Origin: Salminus brasiliensis
Lineage: Eukaryota > Chordata > Actinopteri > Characiformes > Bryconidae
NCBI RefSeq assembly: GCF_030463535.1
Contig: NC_132899.1
Location: 15,967,490 to 16,031,489, forward strand
Direction of reading: 5' to 3'
Length of the DNA stretch: 64,000 nt
Shown: positions 1 to 12,802 of the stretch, one piece after another
Numbering within the stretch: the stretch's first letter is position 1
Layout: every line of letters starts with the position of its first letter
Translations under genes and position numbers: made by a program
The notes under the pieces: model-generated
Databases searched by the model: none
What the model was told of the DNA's origin: nothing
Seen by the model: the letters and a program-made list of their open reading frames with translations, nothing else

Positions 1-184
1 AGGCATTAAAGCGACTGAATCCCTTAAGACTGCCTGCAAGTCGTCCAGTTTTACAATTCAATTCTCACATCAGCCCGTTTTCTTAGCAGCAGAGTTCCAT
101 GATTTAATAATGTACAGCACGAGGGTCAACAGATGCCGCTTCCGATAAACATTCACTGTGGTACCGGCCACTGTGGACTGCCTA
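1..184 (-). other. Possible 3' exon of a minus-strand transcript (acceptor near 184)
   Basis: On the minus strand a long pyrimidine run (plus about 186-220) ends in two tandem AG dinucleotides, so an exon could begin at 184 or 181. From 181 in phase 0 there are 25 sense codons before a stop; another frame is open for 36 codons. The sequence is less AT-rich than its surroundings. It could be the next exon after 7,844-7,993, but neither reading resembles a family I know, and it could equally be untranslated or a chance splice site. Confidence 0.2.
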
Positions 185-738
185 CTACAAGAGAGAAACG
201 GAGTGAGAAAAAGGTGCCAAAAAAAGTGCACTTCAAGCACTTATCCACCTAAGAGGAGTTGACAAAGGCCTCCATTCTTCTCATGCCTAAGACAAGCCCC
301 CTCTCTCGAGCAAGTTGGGCTGAGGGGTTAAGCTCTGGAGTCGAGGGGACAATAAGTCAGTATGCACGCACACACACATACTGGATCAATGGTACCATTG
401 TTGAGTTCACTGGTTTGAGGCACCAGACACTGAGCTGAAAAACCTTTAACACAGTCGATTAAAAAAGTAAATAAATAAAAGAACAGGCTTTTATCAGTGG
501 TGGGTATCAGGTGATGCTGTAAATGGTTTTCTGGGAAGCATTAGCCACAGAAATAGGTTAAATGCAAATTTGAGGTTTAACTGTGCGGGAAGATGCGCAC
601 ACACACACACTCAGCTTCAGGTCCCTTACATACTGTAGATCTGATTCTTCTAGAAGAGCTCATTCTTCTTGCATTGGACATTAAACTGCACATTAAAACC
701 TTGAAATGTGTAAAAATAAATAAATAAATAAAGTTATA

Positions 739-741
<3 letters not shown>

Positions 742-770
<29 letters not shown>
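742..770. repeat. (TTA)n microsatellite
   Basis: About nine uninterrupted TTA units. Confidence 0.9.
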
Positions 771-2054
771 GTCGTCAGTCGTCACAGCATTTCACTACTA
801 GCTACACCGCAAACCTTGATTTGATTCATTTCATCTGCTCTATTAAAATGCAATAAAATTACCCTAGTGCTGTTCATTTTTTTAAATACCAACCTACCCG
901 AAGACATCTGATAAAGATTAGTCATTTGGCTAAATCTGTCACATTGATATCAGGACAAATGATGCTGATTAGTGTGTACTGCACCTGTTACATAAACACA
1001 GCAAAGTTAAATGTCAGAGTACGGAAAAAAAATAATACCGGATGGAAGTACAAACTACAGGCTGGAGGTTTAAAAGAGTTCGTCTTCCCCCAGCTGTCAG
1101 AGCAGTGCTCAGGCCCAGCCTGGCATATTTCACATTAGAGCAACTCCCTTCAGGTTTTAATCAGATTCATCGCAGTGACTTGGTGGAACCGCGCCACAGA
1201 AAAGCGGCTGTTGGACGACCTCCCATAACCCTGGCCTTGGGTTGGAGTTGGCAAGCGTTCCATCCTGTCATTGACAACAGCTCCTGCTTGTAGAAGAGTT
1301 ATTACTACTGCACGGAGCTCTGGCAGGACCAAAGAGAGCAAACTGTAGCAGATGTGAGTCAATGTCAAAGTAAAACTCGGAAACTGTGTTGTCTGCTGAG
1401 CCAAATGTACACGATTAAGTACACAGTTTTTTGTGTTTTGTTTTTGAAAAGTTCGAACCCTCTAAAGGGTCTGTTATATAAACCAAGGAATTCACTTTCA
1501 GTTTATTATTCTGTTTTTGGTAATGGGCCAACATACGCTAGACTGGGTGGCCACTAGTGTTGCTAAAAATAAATATATAAATTTATTTATTTATCAACAC
1601 ATTTTTTTCTAGAGGTGGTTACAAATATATATATTTATATTATATATATATTTTATATACAGTAGAGTCAATACCTTTCCAAGCACTGATTGTAACCTTT
1701 AGGACAAACCATAGGGCTAAACATTGGAGAAAAAAATTAATAAATAAAATAATTGTTGCTGGATATCATCATGATATTAGAAATGATCACTTATCACAAT
1801 TGGCTCTGAATTTCAGATAGGATGTGCCTTACATATAGATTTTTTTTCTTTGTGCAAGTAATCAGAAACTATAATCAGCATTTGTCTTTATACCAAAAAT
1901 ACACAGATTAATTGTGTGCAAAGCAAAGTTCAGGGATCCCTCTGCTAATATTGCAATATAGTATTTTTATCATATAGAGCCCAACCCTAACTGATGACTT
2001 GACATTGGCTGGAAATTACTATTACGGTTTTATTAAAAGCGCTCTAGTCACGGG

Positions 2055-2245
2055 TCCTGCAGAATTAAATTTTTTAATGGTTCTTTGCCTGGTTAAAGGA
2101 CTTCTCTGAATGGTGAAAAACCTTTTGTTATTGTTTTCACGAACAACATTTAAAGAAATTGTTCCATGAAGCACCAAAAAGAGTTTAACTCTTGTTACAA
2201 GTTAAAGAACCCTTTTTCAATACTATATAGACCTCGGTTTGCTTC
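2055..2245. repeat. Degenerate MITE-like repeat
   Basis: Phrases such as 'atggttctttgcctggttaa' and 'aaagaaccctttttcaat' appear in opposite senses around an AT-rich centre. This resembles the 'aagaacc' fold-back repeats common in teleosts and the palindrome at 14,674-14,790. Boundaries are uncertain. Confidence 0.3.
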
Positions 2246-5200
2246 AGCGTGTGTTTCAATACTGTTAGAATTTCTTCACCATGTGGAAGCACAGCACACT
2301 GCTACATTATACAAGTGGTCACACACAACGTTAGAAGAAAAAAGCACTGTGAGGGATCATCTTTTCAACCTGAACGCTGATACAGATTGTATCATAGCAA
2401 CACAGAGTACAGACTTCAACTACAGACTGCTAGAAAGGTCAAACTAGCCAAATGCAATTCTGCATTTATAATTAGTGCTTTTATCAATTATTATTTATCA
2501 CGTTACCTTGTTAACATGCATTCATTTATAAACAGTATTTTATTATTTATACACAAACAGAAGAAGGAAAAAAACGTTTAATGGTAGTCCATTTTTGAGC
2601 ATTTCTATTGGTCCAATTATTATGAGTGACACTACGTAAAGAACAACTGCCAGATTATGTCAAATAAAATTATGTATTAAAAAAAAAAAAAAAAAAAGAC
2701 ATTTTTGCATGAACGGCAGTCCTGGAGTGAAAATGATTATCCTATTTAGCATTTTTACAGACCAGTACATAAAGATACAGTACAGTACAGACTGGGGTCA
2801 CTGGAGCACAGTGGAGCACACTGTTACTCTAACATTAGACACAGCTTCATCCCCGCCAATAACCGAGTAACATAAGCTTCTGGATAAATAAAGACTCTTA
2901 AACCAGTTTAAAATAAACACATACATTACAAACAGATACAACGACATCTCTTCACCACAGCCACCACTATCTATTCAGAGAATCGCTATTAGAAATGTGA
3001 AAAGGGTCGTGAAATGCCTTAGAAAGAAAGTGGTGGCAAAATGGCCTCACAGGGGTTTTAAAACATGGTTCCCATGACTGTTTTGTACTTGTAATTGAAT
3101 TGAGCGTTACATAATCCCTGCCTATTGTAATAATCGTCAGACCTTTTGAACATTCTTCTTTCGCTACTGTATTAAATATTTAAGCACCAAAAGCACTGAA
3201 TGACAGACTCTAGCCACCGTTATGACACTCGCACAGCTGGGACGCAAGAAAAAAAAGTTCAAAACCACAGGTCTGGATTTTTGTAATAATACAATATTCA
3301 ATTTGCAAAACAGTGTTCTCTACTCTAGCTTAAATGTGTATAGGCCATAATGGACTGACCCCAGGAGACCCACATGCCTGTAGAGGTATTCACCATATGA
3401 TTCTCACACTATCTACACATAGATACAGGGATTTGGAGGCCTAGAGGGATGCACTGCAGCTGCAGCTCACACCGTCCAGGGACAGTTAGCTATTGTGATA
3501 GAGGTACCGTGACAATTTTCAAACACACACACACATTAATTCCTTTTTCCCTGGCCACAGTTTTCAACCTGACTTTCGGCCAAAGAAGTTTTTTTTTTTG
3601 TGTGCTCTCCATCTCATTCTACTTTTAAATTCTAGCACCTGCTTCTCATACAAAGCAAATATTCTACATAATCTGGCTACAACAAAGCCCCTGACTAAAC
3701 CCAGGTCTCTTAGGGCAGCATGAGAGAGAAATCTCATTGTGAATGCAGCAAGATACAAAAGAGAAGTGAAGTATCCCATTACACACGCATATGCCTGTGA
3801 ATGAGCAAGAAGCTGAGGAGCCAATCCTGTATTTGTTCAAAGGAGAACTGAAACAAAGACCCTTGTTCAGTGCTGTTCTTTACAAAGAGGAGTTATGATG
3901 TGACCAAAAGAACACACCTTTCTTCCTTAATCAACATCGAACATGCACAAACCTTAAAACACACACATACACACACACAGCCCTGAAAAGATATGAACCC
4001 ACGACTAAAATCCACAGAAAGTTCATACCTCATAAACACATACGAACATTACTGTTACAAGTCAAACGTATTCCATTTAATATGTAAATGCATGTAAAAA
4101 TATGCAGAACCTCCAGCCTCTCCCTATATAATTAATGGCTAGTGCTGCCGGACAACAAAATAAGTTCCTTTAAACTGTAAAAGATTAAACAAAATATTCA
4201 TAGCTTCAGGTGCTCTCTCCACTGAAGGCACCACCGTTAAGCACCCATTAAAGCTCTAGATGGCAAGGCTAAATCCCATTTGTTTACACAGTTCCAATTA
4301 AATGGATCCATTAGGGCAAACTAAAATAGAGAAAACTAAGTGAGGCGGCCAGCAACAGAGTGCACAACTAAGCTGGCAATCCAAGCCCAGCGATGCACAA
4401 TGCCAGTTTGGGAAGATGGTCTGTTTTGCTTGTATCATGTGCTAAGCAGAGCGGTTAATGCACTGAAACAGGATTGTAGTTTTCCAAGTGAGCGGGCTGA
4501 CAGAAATTTGCTTCTGTAGCTCCTAAACTAGAATTCTGACTCAGTGCTATGGCATCTACAAAATGGGTTTAGCTTTGGTGAAGACTGAAGCTCTGGACAA
4601 AAACAAATGTCATATCACAAGAGCTTGTTAAAAGAAGCATCATAGCTTCTAGTGATGCACAAAGATACTGGATTCGTATCTGTATTGGCAGATGTTGGCA
4701 TAAGAAATGATTGGTTTTAGACAGATGTTTAAATCTGACTGATTTTTCGAAATAGTACATTTACGGTTCTCTGGAAGAGCCAGATATGTAGGGGACACTG
4801 GGTTAGCACATTAAAATGTCAGTGTTCTACTGATTTTATTTGCATTTGGAACTCCTATAAATGTTAGAATTCTTCTTAATGCCAAACCAGCTATATTTTG
4901 TCATAATTTTATCTGTCCATCTGCATCTGCCTTAACACATATACACGTTTACACAAAAAAATGGATCAGCCTAGGATAGTTTCATATTGCTATATAGAGA
5001 ACAAATACACTCTGAATAAACTAAATTACACTCCCGTGTGGCTTATTTGTATCTTATTTGAGGTCTCAAAAGATCAGCAAATGTTTTCAAGCACATTACA
5101 ATTATAAAATTATAGATGCATGATTATATCAGAATCACACATCCATAATTATCCATAAACTGATATTTAAATATATTTAATAAACACCAGAGGAGCAGTA

Positions 5201-6937
5201 TGTTTATGTGATGCTGGCACAGTGGGCTAAAATATTCATATTCATATTAAAGCTCTACAGAACCAAGTACTATATTTTTCTGTAATAATAATCCTGCTAA
5301 GGTAATGGCTAGATAGCCCTAATTCCTGAGCTTCATCAGAAACAACCATTTATCTGGGCAGTCAGTGTTACATGCTTACAAGAATATATTTTTTTAAATA
5401 CTAAAATCATTCTTAAGAGCCGCTGTGATGCAAAAACCTTCAAATCTCCAAAAACGGTATATTTACAAGAGAGGACAAATGGAATGGAAATCAGGCAGAA
5501 AGGCTTTATTGGTCATTTTGGAGTGTTTCTTTTGGTACACTAATTACAAAATTTTACACAATGTGAAGAACAAATGTCAGGTTCAATTATGTCAAAACAT
5601 GACTGTAACAATCTGTAACACAGTTACCAATAGATGGTTTGGTTAATTAATGCTGCATTCAATTATATCAGATTCAGATGACATCTAAAACCAGTCTGCC
5701 TAACCCAAACATCAGCTAGCCTAATTATCTGAAAACAGGAAATTTGTGATATTTTTCATCATACTTGTTTGCATGTATTGTCATATTACACAGTGCTTTT
5801 ACAAGCAAAAGCAGGCCTGTTATTGTTGGGCCCGTCATTATAAGAGTGTTATCAACTTATTGTACAATAAATGGACATGACCTCAATCATTTTTGCTGAT
5901 CTTGGTAATGCGCATTGTGTTTACTAAGTGAGAAAAGCCCATTGATATAAATGAGCCAGTTTATTGACTTTGTTTAAAAACAGCAGGTTATTTCATTTAT
6001 GTTTTATTTATTTTGCATGTTTAAGCATTGCTTAAATTCCAATCACAGGTAAAATTGTTTAATAATTAAAAGTTTATTGCTCTTTAAAAGGGTGTAATTT
6101 AATTCTTATGCCATTATATTATCATTGTTATATCAGTGATATAAAACGTCTTTATAATATCTTATAATACGGACAATAATATTGTTGCAAATCACTGCAA
6201 TGATTTCTGTGAATAATGAATTCTGTGAATTTTTATTGCCAAGATGAATAGTTATTTTAAAAATTTAAAAATATATAATAATAAATAAAAACCTTACCAG
6301 ATGCCCAAGACCTCTGCACTGTATATCACCAGGGAAAAGCATATGAGTTGATAAAAATGAATAATAATAAAATAAAAAGACAGCTGCACCCCCAAAAAAT
6401 GAATACTCCTTAGTGAAGTTGAAAGGCTCACATCATAAATGAAAGAAAAGAACTCAAACGCTGCTTTAGACCATAAGAGAAGACAAATATAGTCTACCAA
6501 AAATACAATCTTGCTCATAATGATATACTTCTGCACAAAGCCTGTCCCTCAGGCTCATGATAAGTACATCTTGACAGTCATTGCTAATGGACATTCTCGG
6601 CAGACAGTAGTGCAACGCTAGATGCTAATTAAGGGACAAATGAAGGGATAAAAAAAAAAAAAGCCTTAAAAGAATCTTAGCCGCACTTATGATTTATTCT
6701 TTTTGTAGACATGTCCATCTTCCTTTCCTCTCCTGGACATTTTCTCTGGGTGATGAAACAAACATATGCTATTTCATACATTTTAATGAGACAGAAGACA
6801 TGATCTAAGAACACCCAAGGCTGATGAAAATTGGGGGAAATGATGAGCAAGCATGTCACAACAGCTGTGTATCGTCAGTGTGCCCAGCAAAACTTCACAT
6901 TGTCGAAATGGTGACTTTATGTAAAAAAGGTCGAGGA

Positions 6938-7018
6938 GACTACAGGCCAGAGGATGTGGAACCCTGCTTAGCACCTCAAAACAGTCCACCATGCTGTCCT
7001 AATTAGATTAGATTAATG
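6938..7018. repeat. Copy A of an about 80-bp dispersed duplication
   Basis: The segment from 'ggccagaggatgtggaac' through 'cctcaaaacagtccacc' to 'attagattagatt' matches 8,213-8,285 closely. It may be a piece of an unrecognised repeat or a local duplication. On the minus strand it is open but shows no known domain. Confidence 0.5.
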
Positions 7019-7843
7019 TAAAAAAAACTTCTAATTTAATATATGTACAAGTTTGGGTCATTGGTCCAGTCACCAGAAATGAAATGAACACTATATTGCA
7101 CTAAAATGCATCTGCCACACTTGCAAGGTGTGCAGGAGGGTGCATGATGTTGGGATGTTTTTTTTTATGCATGAAAATATATACTCTTAAATTCTGAACT
7201 TAACAGTAAAAATAACAGATGCTCTGAATCAGTAATCAAAACAAAAGCCTAAATGAGCTTGAGCACTTTATGAAGCTTGGCAGGGGTGCACCTGTGGGGA
7301 ATAACAGCAGCACACCAACACTGAGTGTGTGCACGGTTGTGCATGTGTGCGCAATTCTGAAACAGTGTGAGTCTTAGCAATCTGTCCAGCAAGCTTGGAT
7401 GAGCAATCGATTAGATAAAAGCTCATACTGAGAAAGAGAGGCAGCCATTTCTCCAGTGAGGTGAAGGTGTTGAACTGAAAGAAAATTGATTAATTCAAGT
7501 TAACTGATTTGGGGACGGAGTGGGGCAATCTCTGCATTATTCAGTGCAGAACATCAGGTCCTTTCCGGCACCTCAAAGCAAAAAAGCTGAGAATACAGAA
7601 ATTTAATTTTGCAGCAATATAAATAATTAGTAAATACAAACAAAATCCAACACTAAAGCACAAGGATGTGAGCTGTCCATATAAGCTCTAACAAAGCTAT
7701 GGCTTAGTCAAGAGTGGCAAAACCGAGACAGAGTCAACAGGGCGCCACAGGGATGGGTCCAAACATCTCGCTTAACTCTGGCGTTCGATTTCATTTTAAG
7801 AAGCTCAAAGCCCCTGAACCCTATGGGTTAAACCACAGTTCAC

Positions 7844-7993
7844 CTGCCTAACGCCGGGTTCTTTGCTCACTGCTTTCTTCACAATGAAAAAGAACCAGAC
7901 GAAAATGTCTCTGATGAAACCAGAGGACAAAACCCACACGAGAGCGAAGGAGCATGTCAGGGGGAAAAACAGCACCACATTTTCCATTTTCCT
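7844..7993 (-). CDS. Candidate first coding exon of a short hydrophobic membrane protein
   Basis: On the minus strand a pyrimidine-rich acceptor (ending in 'cgcctgtag' at 7,994) is followed six bases later by an ATG in strong context ('aggaaaATGG', ATG at 7,985-7,987). The frame runs 48 codons in phase 0 to a donor ('ggcag|gtgaac') at 7,844. The peptide begins MENVVLFFPL, has two closely spaced hydrophobic stretches (about residues 4-21 and 25-36) and ends in a basic KKAVSKEP segment, as expected for a signal-anchor or membrane-hairpin N-terminus. I do not recognise the family. The untranslated first exon could be the CpG-rich one at 12,889-13,030, and the next exon could begin near 184 or lie outside the window. 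It may be a chance ORF; the splice sites and start context are the main support. Confidence 0.35.
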
Positions 7994-8212
7994 CTACAGG
8001 CGAAAAAGCACATGAATTATGGATGCAAGCTAGCCAAGAGCGCGAGAATTTGATCCCTGACCAGACAGCTCTTGGCTCCCTGTGGAGACGCCCCCCTGCT
8101 GCTTCCTTTTCACATTGCCACCATCCATTCCACACTACCCACTCCAAAGAGCTGGGTCCGAGCAGCAGCCAAACACTCTCAGCCTCAACCTGTCAGCCGC
8201 TGAGGCCACCGC

Positions 8213-8285
8213 CTGGCCAGAGGACACGGAACACTGCTCAGGTCCTCAAAACAGACCACCCTCCTCTTTCTGATTAGATTAGATT
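8213..8285. repeat. Copy B of an about 80-bp dispersed duplication
   Basis: Matches 6,938-7,018: 'ggccagaggacacggaac', 'cctcaaaacagaccacc', then 'gattagattagatt'. It sits in a GC-richer patch (8,050-8,290) directly 5' of the minus-strand exon candidate at 7,993. Confidence 0.5.
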
Positions 8286-8290
8286 CTTGT

Positions 8291-10089
8291 CAAGCAGTGC
8301 TGCCGCCCCATCCTTGATCTAAAAGAAAAATGCTGTTATAATGGCCTGCTCTGAGCCATTTTTTATCTGTCCCCTGATACACTGAACGTTATCACACTAA
8401 TGGTCATGACGCATGGCAGGCCTGTGGCATCCATAAGGTTGCTGGAGCACACCTAATATATGCACAAATGAAGATCCTCTGGGGTGAACCCTAAATCATG
8501 TGTGGAAAGCCACAACACATCTGGGATCAACATGGCCAGGCTGTTACTGTAAGCACCCTGACCTCTAACTCACCTTCCAGATGATAAGACAATGCACATG
8601 ACTTTCACCCGAACCCACAGAGGCTCAACAGGCAACGTAAATAGACTTGCAAAAAAACATGTTTAAGGACATTAAATATAGGTAGAGCCGAGCCAAGGCC
8701 ATACTGAGGGTTTGGTGATGTTGATATCAGATATCTTCTGAGATCAATACCAAAGCTGATACCAAAGCATTTAGAAACATTTGAAATTGGTACTAGATCT
8801 AGGTGGATTAGCATTACAGAGAAATTTAGTATTTAATTTCTTAAGGACTGCAAATACAGTATAACATAAAATATTATAGAAATTATAATTCTATTATTAT
8901 CTATTATTAAATATACCATTAAATATCAGCATGAAATAGCAGTCAAATTTAAAGTATCTGTCCTAGGCTTAGCTTTTTGAAGGCAATTATTTTCCAATAT
9001 CAATATTCTAATAACCCAGAATACTGGTATCCAGTTTTACAAACAGTAAAATTGACTGTTCATCTGCTTTTTAAGATAAGTTAGGTAATTTATTATGAAA
9101 TCAGTAACTCCGAAATAAATCAAATACAGCTACAACCACATCATGTGATAAAACAGTAGTAATTTTAAAAATAAAGGGAAAGAATCCCAACAGATTAGCG
9201 GCTCATGTCAAACACTGCAAGGCAAAATAAAACAAACAAACAAAAAAAGAGAAAGTAACACCCAACCATCAACCATTCCAGCAATACAAATTCTTACCAA
9301 AAAACAAACAAACAAAAAAACGTAACAAAACAAAACGCTGACCTTTCTTCCACAGATCACGTGAATTAGAAGCTCAGAATAGAGGCCTTCAGAACTGAGG
9401 CAGACAGGCGGTCTCATTCAAACAAAGCAAATTTTAATTTGAGCATTCCACATTAAATTGCCCATGAGAGAAAGCAAGATCATATTTTCGCTCATTGCTT
9501 CATCATAAATCACTGTCCTTTATCCAGGAAGTGGGACGGCACGCTCTCGCTGAAATCTAGTCTGCATGCCTTCGTAAACTACGGCCATCAGTACAACAAA
9601 TTACCTCAGGCTCTCACAAGTATGCTCATTATTCATTGCAGTTGTTTTTCGAACGTAACATTTTACTACCGTGACAGTGCTGCACATTCACAGCCTTCAG
9701 ACCACAACGAACAAAAATGATGTCATGAGTCTTACTGTAAACCGCTTCATATGGGCAGATTTGTTTCATGTGGCCTGGAGATGCATCTCCAATTTCTTGA
9801 AACAGCGCACTGGCCCCAGCGAACAAACCTCAGCCTTGGCTTTCAAAGCTCTTCAAGGCTTCGCTTACCAATACTGGAAAGCAGGAGTGAGTTACATTAG
9901 ACCAGTTAAAGGTTCAGCCTTGCTCACTCATTCAATACAGATCTTTGGGAAGGCCTTATCAGTTTCAAATAGACAAGACATGTGACAAACCTGAGTACTT
10001 CCAAACACCCAGCAGCCAGACACAGGGAGAACATCACAAGTCAACAACTATGCGCTTGTAATTATGCCTAGGCTTGAGCCTTCCTGCTT
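8291..10089. other. Non-coding stretch, mostly AT-rich
   Basis: No supported exon. It contains an A-rich 'aaacaaacaaac' stretch near 9,225-9,330. The part at about 9,420-9,640 has mixed composition with ATTA/CATTA-type sites and could be regulatory, but nothing there can be named. Confidence 0.45.
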
Positions 10090-10560
10090 AATCCACATCA
10101 TTTGTTTGTCAAATTGAGGGTGGAGGGAAGGGATAAGAAATTATATTCGTGCAGCGCAAATTAATATGGTTGGATCCAGTTTTTTGGGCCGCTGATTAAG
10201 TTTTTCGAGAGATGGATCACGGCCTTGAGAATGGTGCCCGCCGGCAACACTTTTTAATTATCACACAGTTATCGAGAGCATCAATAGAGCACTCAATGAG
10301 CGGCGTTCATCGGCAGGACTCTGCCCTGCGCTCATTGGATTTTTCAGTCAAATGAGAGTCCTTAATAGTCTCATCTAGAAAGCAGCGGAAGGTCCTTTCT
10401 TTCTCCCTCCTTCAATAGGCAATGGCTGTAATTATTGAGTTGGTGCCAAAATGTGCCAAGAAATGTCTCTCACAATTACAAAACCCAAACATAACCCAGT
10501 AATATTCTGCTTTTATTAATGTCCATTTAATTCCCTTCAACTGAATATAGCTGTACAAGG
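10090..10560. promoter_or_regulatory. Candidate conserved non-coding element
   Basis: About 470 bp of balanced, repeat-free composition with many homeodomain-like cores ('caaattaatatgg', 'tttttaattatcac', 'gtaattattgag') and CG-containing blocks ('gtgcccgccggcaacac'), inside AT-rich, repeat-laden surroundings. It has no long open frame. Texture like this is typical of vertebrate developmental enhancers. The call rests on composition only. Confidence 0.3.
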
Positions 10561-10919
10561 GCAGAGACCTTTCATTAAGCCACTGACCACCACTTCATAA
10601 AAAAGATAATAAAATTAGGTTAGACTTCACATTAGTCTACTTAAACGCCCATGGCAGCCTTGAACATTGAAGAGGAAAATTCTGAAGGGACTGTATCATA
10701 ACTGACTTACTTGATGTTCAGGAAAAGGAAAAAACAAACAAAGAGTAATATGTAAATACTGGCAACGTTTCTATATGTACTGCTCACTCCCAAGCCCATA
10801 GCGTCTACATGTGTAGACTAAAGTGTAAAAAAAGCCTGATTGAAGTCATGAAAAAACAACACACTGACCTATTCAGCTTACAGCAGTTTAGCCCAGCCCA
10901 TTCATGCTGATGTAATGAG

Positions 10920-11487
10920 AGCTTTAGCCCAGACAGCTTTTTAAATGAAGGACAATACAGGGCAGCCATTCAGAAGAGAGATTATTTGCATATACATATC
11001 TGTCTTATAGGCACAGTACCAAACCACAAACAGGCTGCTTAATTCAAAAGAACAAAAACAACTTTATGGAAACTGATCATTTAAAAACGAGTTATTATAT
11101 GTTGTTTTTTTATATATATATATAAAAAGAAAACAACATATAATAACTCGTCCTTTAACTGCAAACCTTTGTGATATATATCACAAAGGTTTGCAGTTAA
11201 AGGACCACTATTTTCCTTCTATATCATTATTTTTCATAAATATTTGTGTTTGTGGGTTTATCAAACCCTCATAAAAAGAAACGTTATCAAAGCCTTTATA
11301 ATAATAAAGAAAACAACATAATTCATTTTTAAATTATCAGTTTCCACAAATGTGTTTTTCTTCTTTTGAATTAAGCAGTCCATTTGTGGTAATGTGCCTT
11401 TAAGACAGATATGTATATGCAAATAATCTCTCTTCTGAATGGCTGCCCTGTATTGTCCCTCATTTAAAAAGCTGTCTGGGCTAAAGC

Positions 11488-11488
<1 letters not shown>
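10920..11488. mobile_element. Fold-back element: 570-bp nested palindrome
   Basis: The outer arms (about 10,920-11,085 and 11,315-11,488) are inverted copies; the first 28 bases, beginning 'agctttagcccagacag', match exactly in reverse complement and the rest is about 85-90 percent similar by eye. Between the arms lie two further hairpins: 11,088-11,150, with a TA-rich loop, and a perfect 54-bp palindrome at 11,151-11,204 centred on 'gatatatatc'. A long TA run follows at once. This is the architecture of a fold-back or MITE-type DNA element, possibly two nested insertions. No transposase is present. Confidence 0.8.

Positions 11489-11491
<3 letters not shown>

Positions 11492-11564
<73 letters not shown>
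11492..11564. repeat. (TA)n microsatellite
   Basis: About 36 uninterrupted TA units directly abutting the fold-back element. Confidence 0.95.
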
Positions 11565-11565
<1 letters not shown>

Positions 11566-12722
11566 CAAAGTATTTAAAGCAGCATTATGTAGAAATGATA
11601 TTTCTGGCTCCTGGCCTTCCCCTACAGTGAGGAAGTGTAATTCATGCTTTGAGCCCTAAAAAGACACGCATTTCTGAACAAGCTGGGAGATACAGGACTG
11701 TCCTCAAAAGTGAAAGAATTGTGTGGAATGAAGCGGTACAGTGATATGACTTTATTTCCGCCCACTTTACCATACATAGTGCAGTAAACAGCGTACCGTG
11801 CACACACTGGCAATGATAGAGACACTATGCTTCCTATTACATGGAGAGAGTTCAACCACATTACATATCCATTCCAAAAATGAGCTCATTTCATAAAGAG
11901 AGACATTAGCTTTACTACAGTGAAGGCTGCAGTCCACATACACGTAAAGATGCCTCTAGACACTTTGGCATGGTATTATGCACTACAGCTGAGGCAATCA
12001 CTTCGACTCAAGAGGGGAAATGTGCATAAAGGTGTCTGGATTGGTTTTGGGGTCTGACATGCGACTGAAACAAGGTTTAGAAGCCCCAGCAAGAGCCTGG
12101 GTTGGATTAAGCCACTTAAAAAAAAAAAAACTCCATACTCAATCCCAGTCCAGGGCAGCCCACATCATACACCTTCATCTAGCACACCTGAATGAAGCTC
12201 CTCGTGTGTTGGGTCAGGTGTGTTAGTTACAGTTGTATGGAAAACCACACAAACGCGCTCTGAGGCCGGGAATCAGTCCCACAGCCACATGTTCTTCAGT
12301 CAGTCAGTCAGATGGAGCTCGTATCAATAATTCAATCACATCTAATGCAATTGCGGCAACACGAGTTCAAAACAAAGCAGGGGAGGGTAGTATCGATAGC
12401 AAAGTGTCGACAGTAAATTCTCCCTGTGTTATATATTCTAGCCTAACCTTTAACCGAGGAGCTTTGCTTAGTTTAAAGAGAGATTGTCTCGAACATGGAA
12501 CTTTCCCAAATTCAGCACCACGTCCCTATTCGCCTCCATACGAATCCTTAAAGCTACCGGATCTCTCACCAAATCCTCACAAAGCCTACCTGAGCAAGTT
12601 CACGCAGTCTACTATCGACCAGTCCTCCAAAACCAGCTGTGGAAGGCGAAAGCGACGTGCCCTCAGATCCACCGCATCTGCTCGACTCTCCACACGGCGT
12701 GAAGAGGAGCCTGTAGCTCCGA
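11565..12722. other. Non-coding stretch with repeat fragments
   Basis: Holds a fragment near 11,570-11,700 that looks like a dispersed teleost repeat, and a piece near 12,140-12,230 of the 'cccagtccagg...' type also seen near 45,490 and 56,940. The 165-codon plus-strand frame at 12,233-12,730 has no recognisable domain and no splice context; I do not call it a gene. Confidence 0.4.
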
Positions 12723-12802
12723 CTGACTGACTGAGTGAGTGAGTGAGAGAGAGAGATAGAGAGAGAGAGTGTGTGTGTGTGTAAGAGAGAGAGTGAGTGA
12801 GA
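12723..12802. repeat. GA/GT low-complexity tract
   Basis: Runs of (GACT), (GAGT), (GA) and (GT) in series. Confidence 0.9.

Larger units (their letters stand above)
185..7843. other. AT-rich non-coding stretch (intergenic or intron)
   Basis: No convincing coding exon is seen on either strand; open frames are short and show no domain. It contains short CA runs (near 600, 3,520 and 3,970), a TTA repeat at 742-770, an A run near 2,679 and a degenerate MITE-like piece near 2,055-2,245. If the exon at 7,844-7,993 continues to the acceptor near 184, this stretch would be its intron. Confidence 0.5.

Noticed and set aside
7848..8147. 99-codon minus-strand frame overlapping the hydrophobic exon
   Set aside because: Would need the ATG upstream of the good acceptor and shows no hydrophobic or domain pattern; the other frame has better start context and splice sites.
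9208..9417. Hydrophobic 69-codon minus frame
   Set aside because: Arises from an A-rich (aaac)n stretch read in reverse (Phe/Leu/Val bias); no splice sites or conservation clues.
11439..11630. Frame with a long Ile-Tyr repeat
   Set aside because: Direct translation of the (TA)n microsatellite.
12233..12730. 165-codon plus-strand frame
   Set aside because: Contains repeat-derived sequence, lacks any domain and splice context, and is opposite a likely minus-strand first intron.
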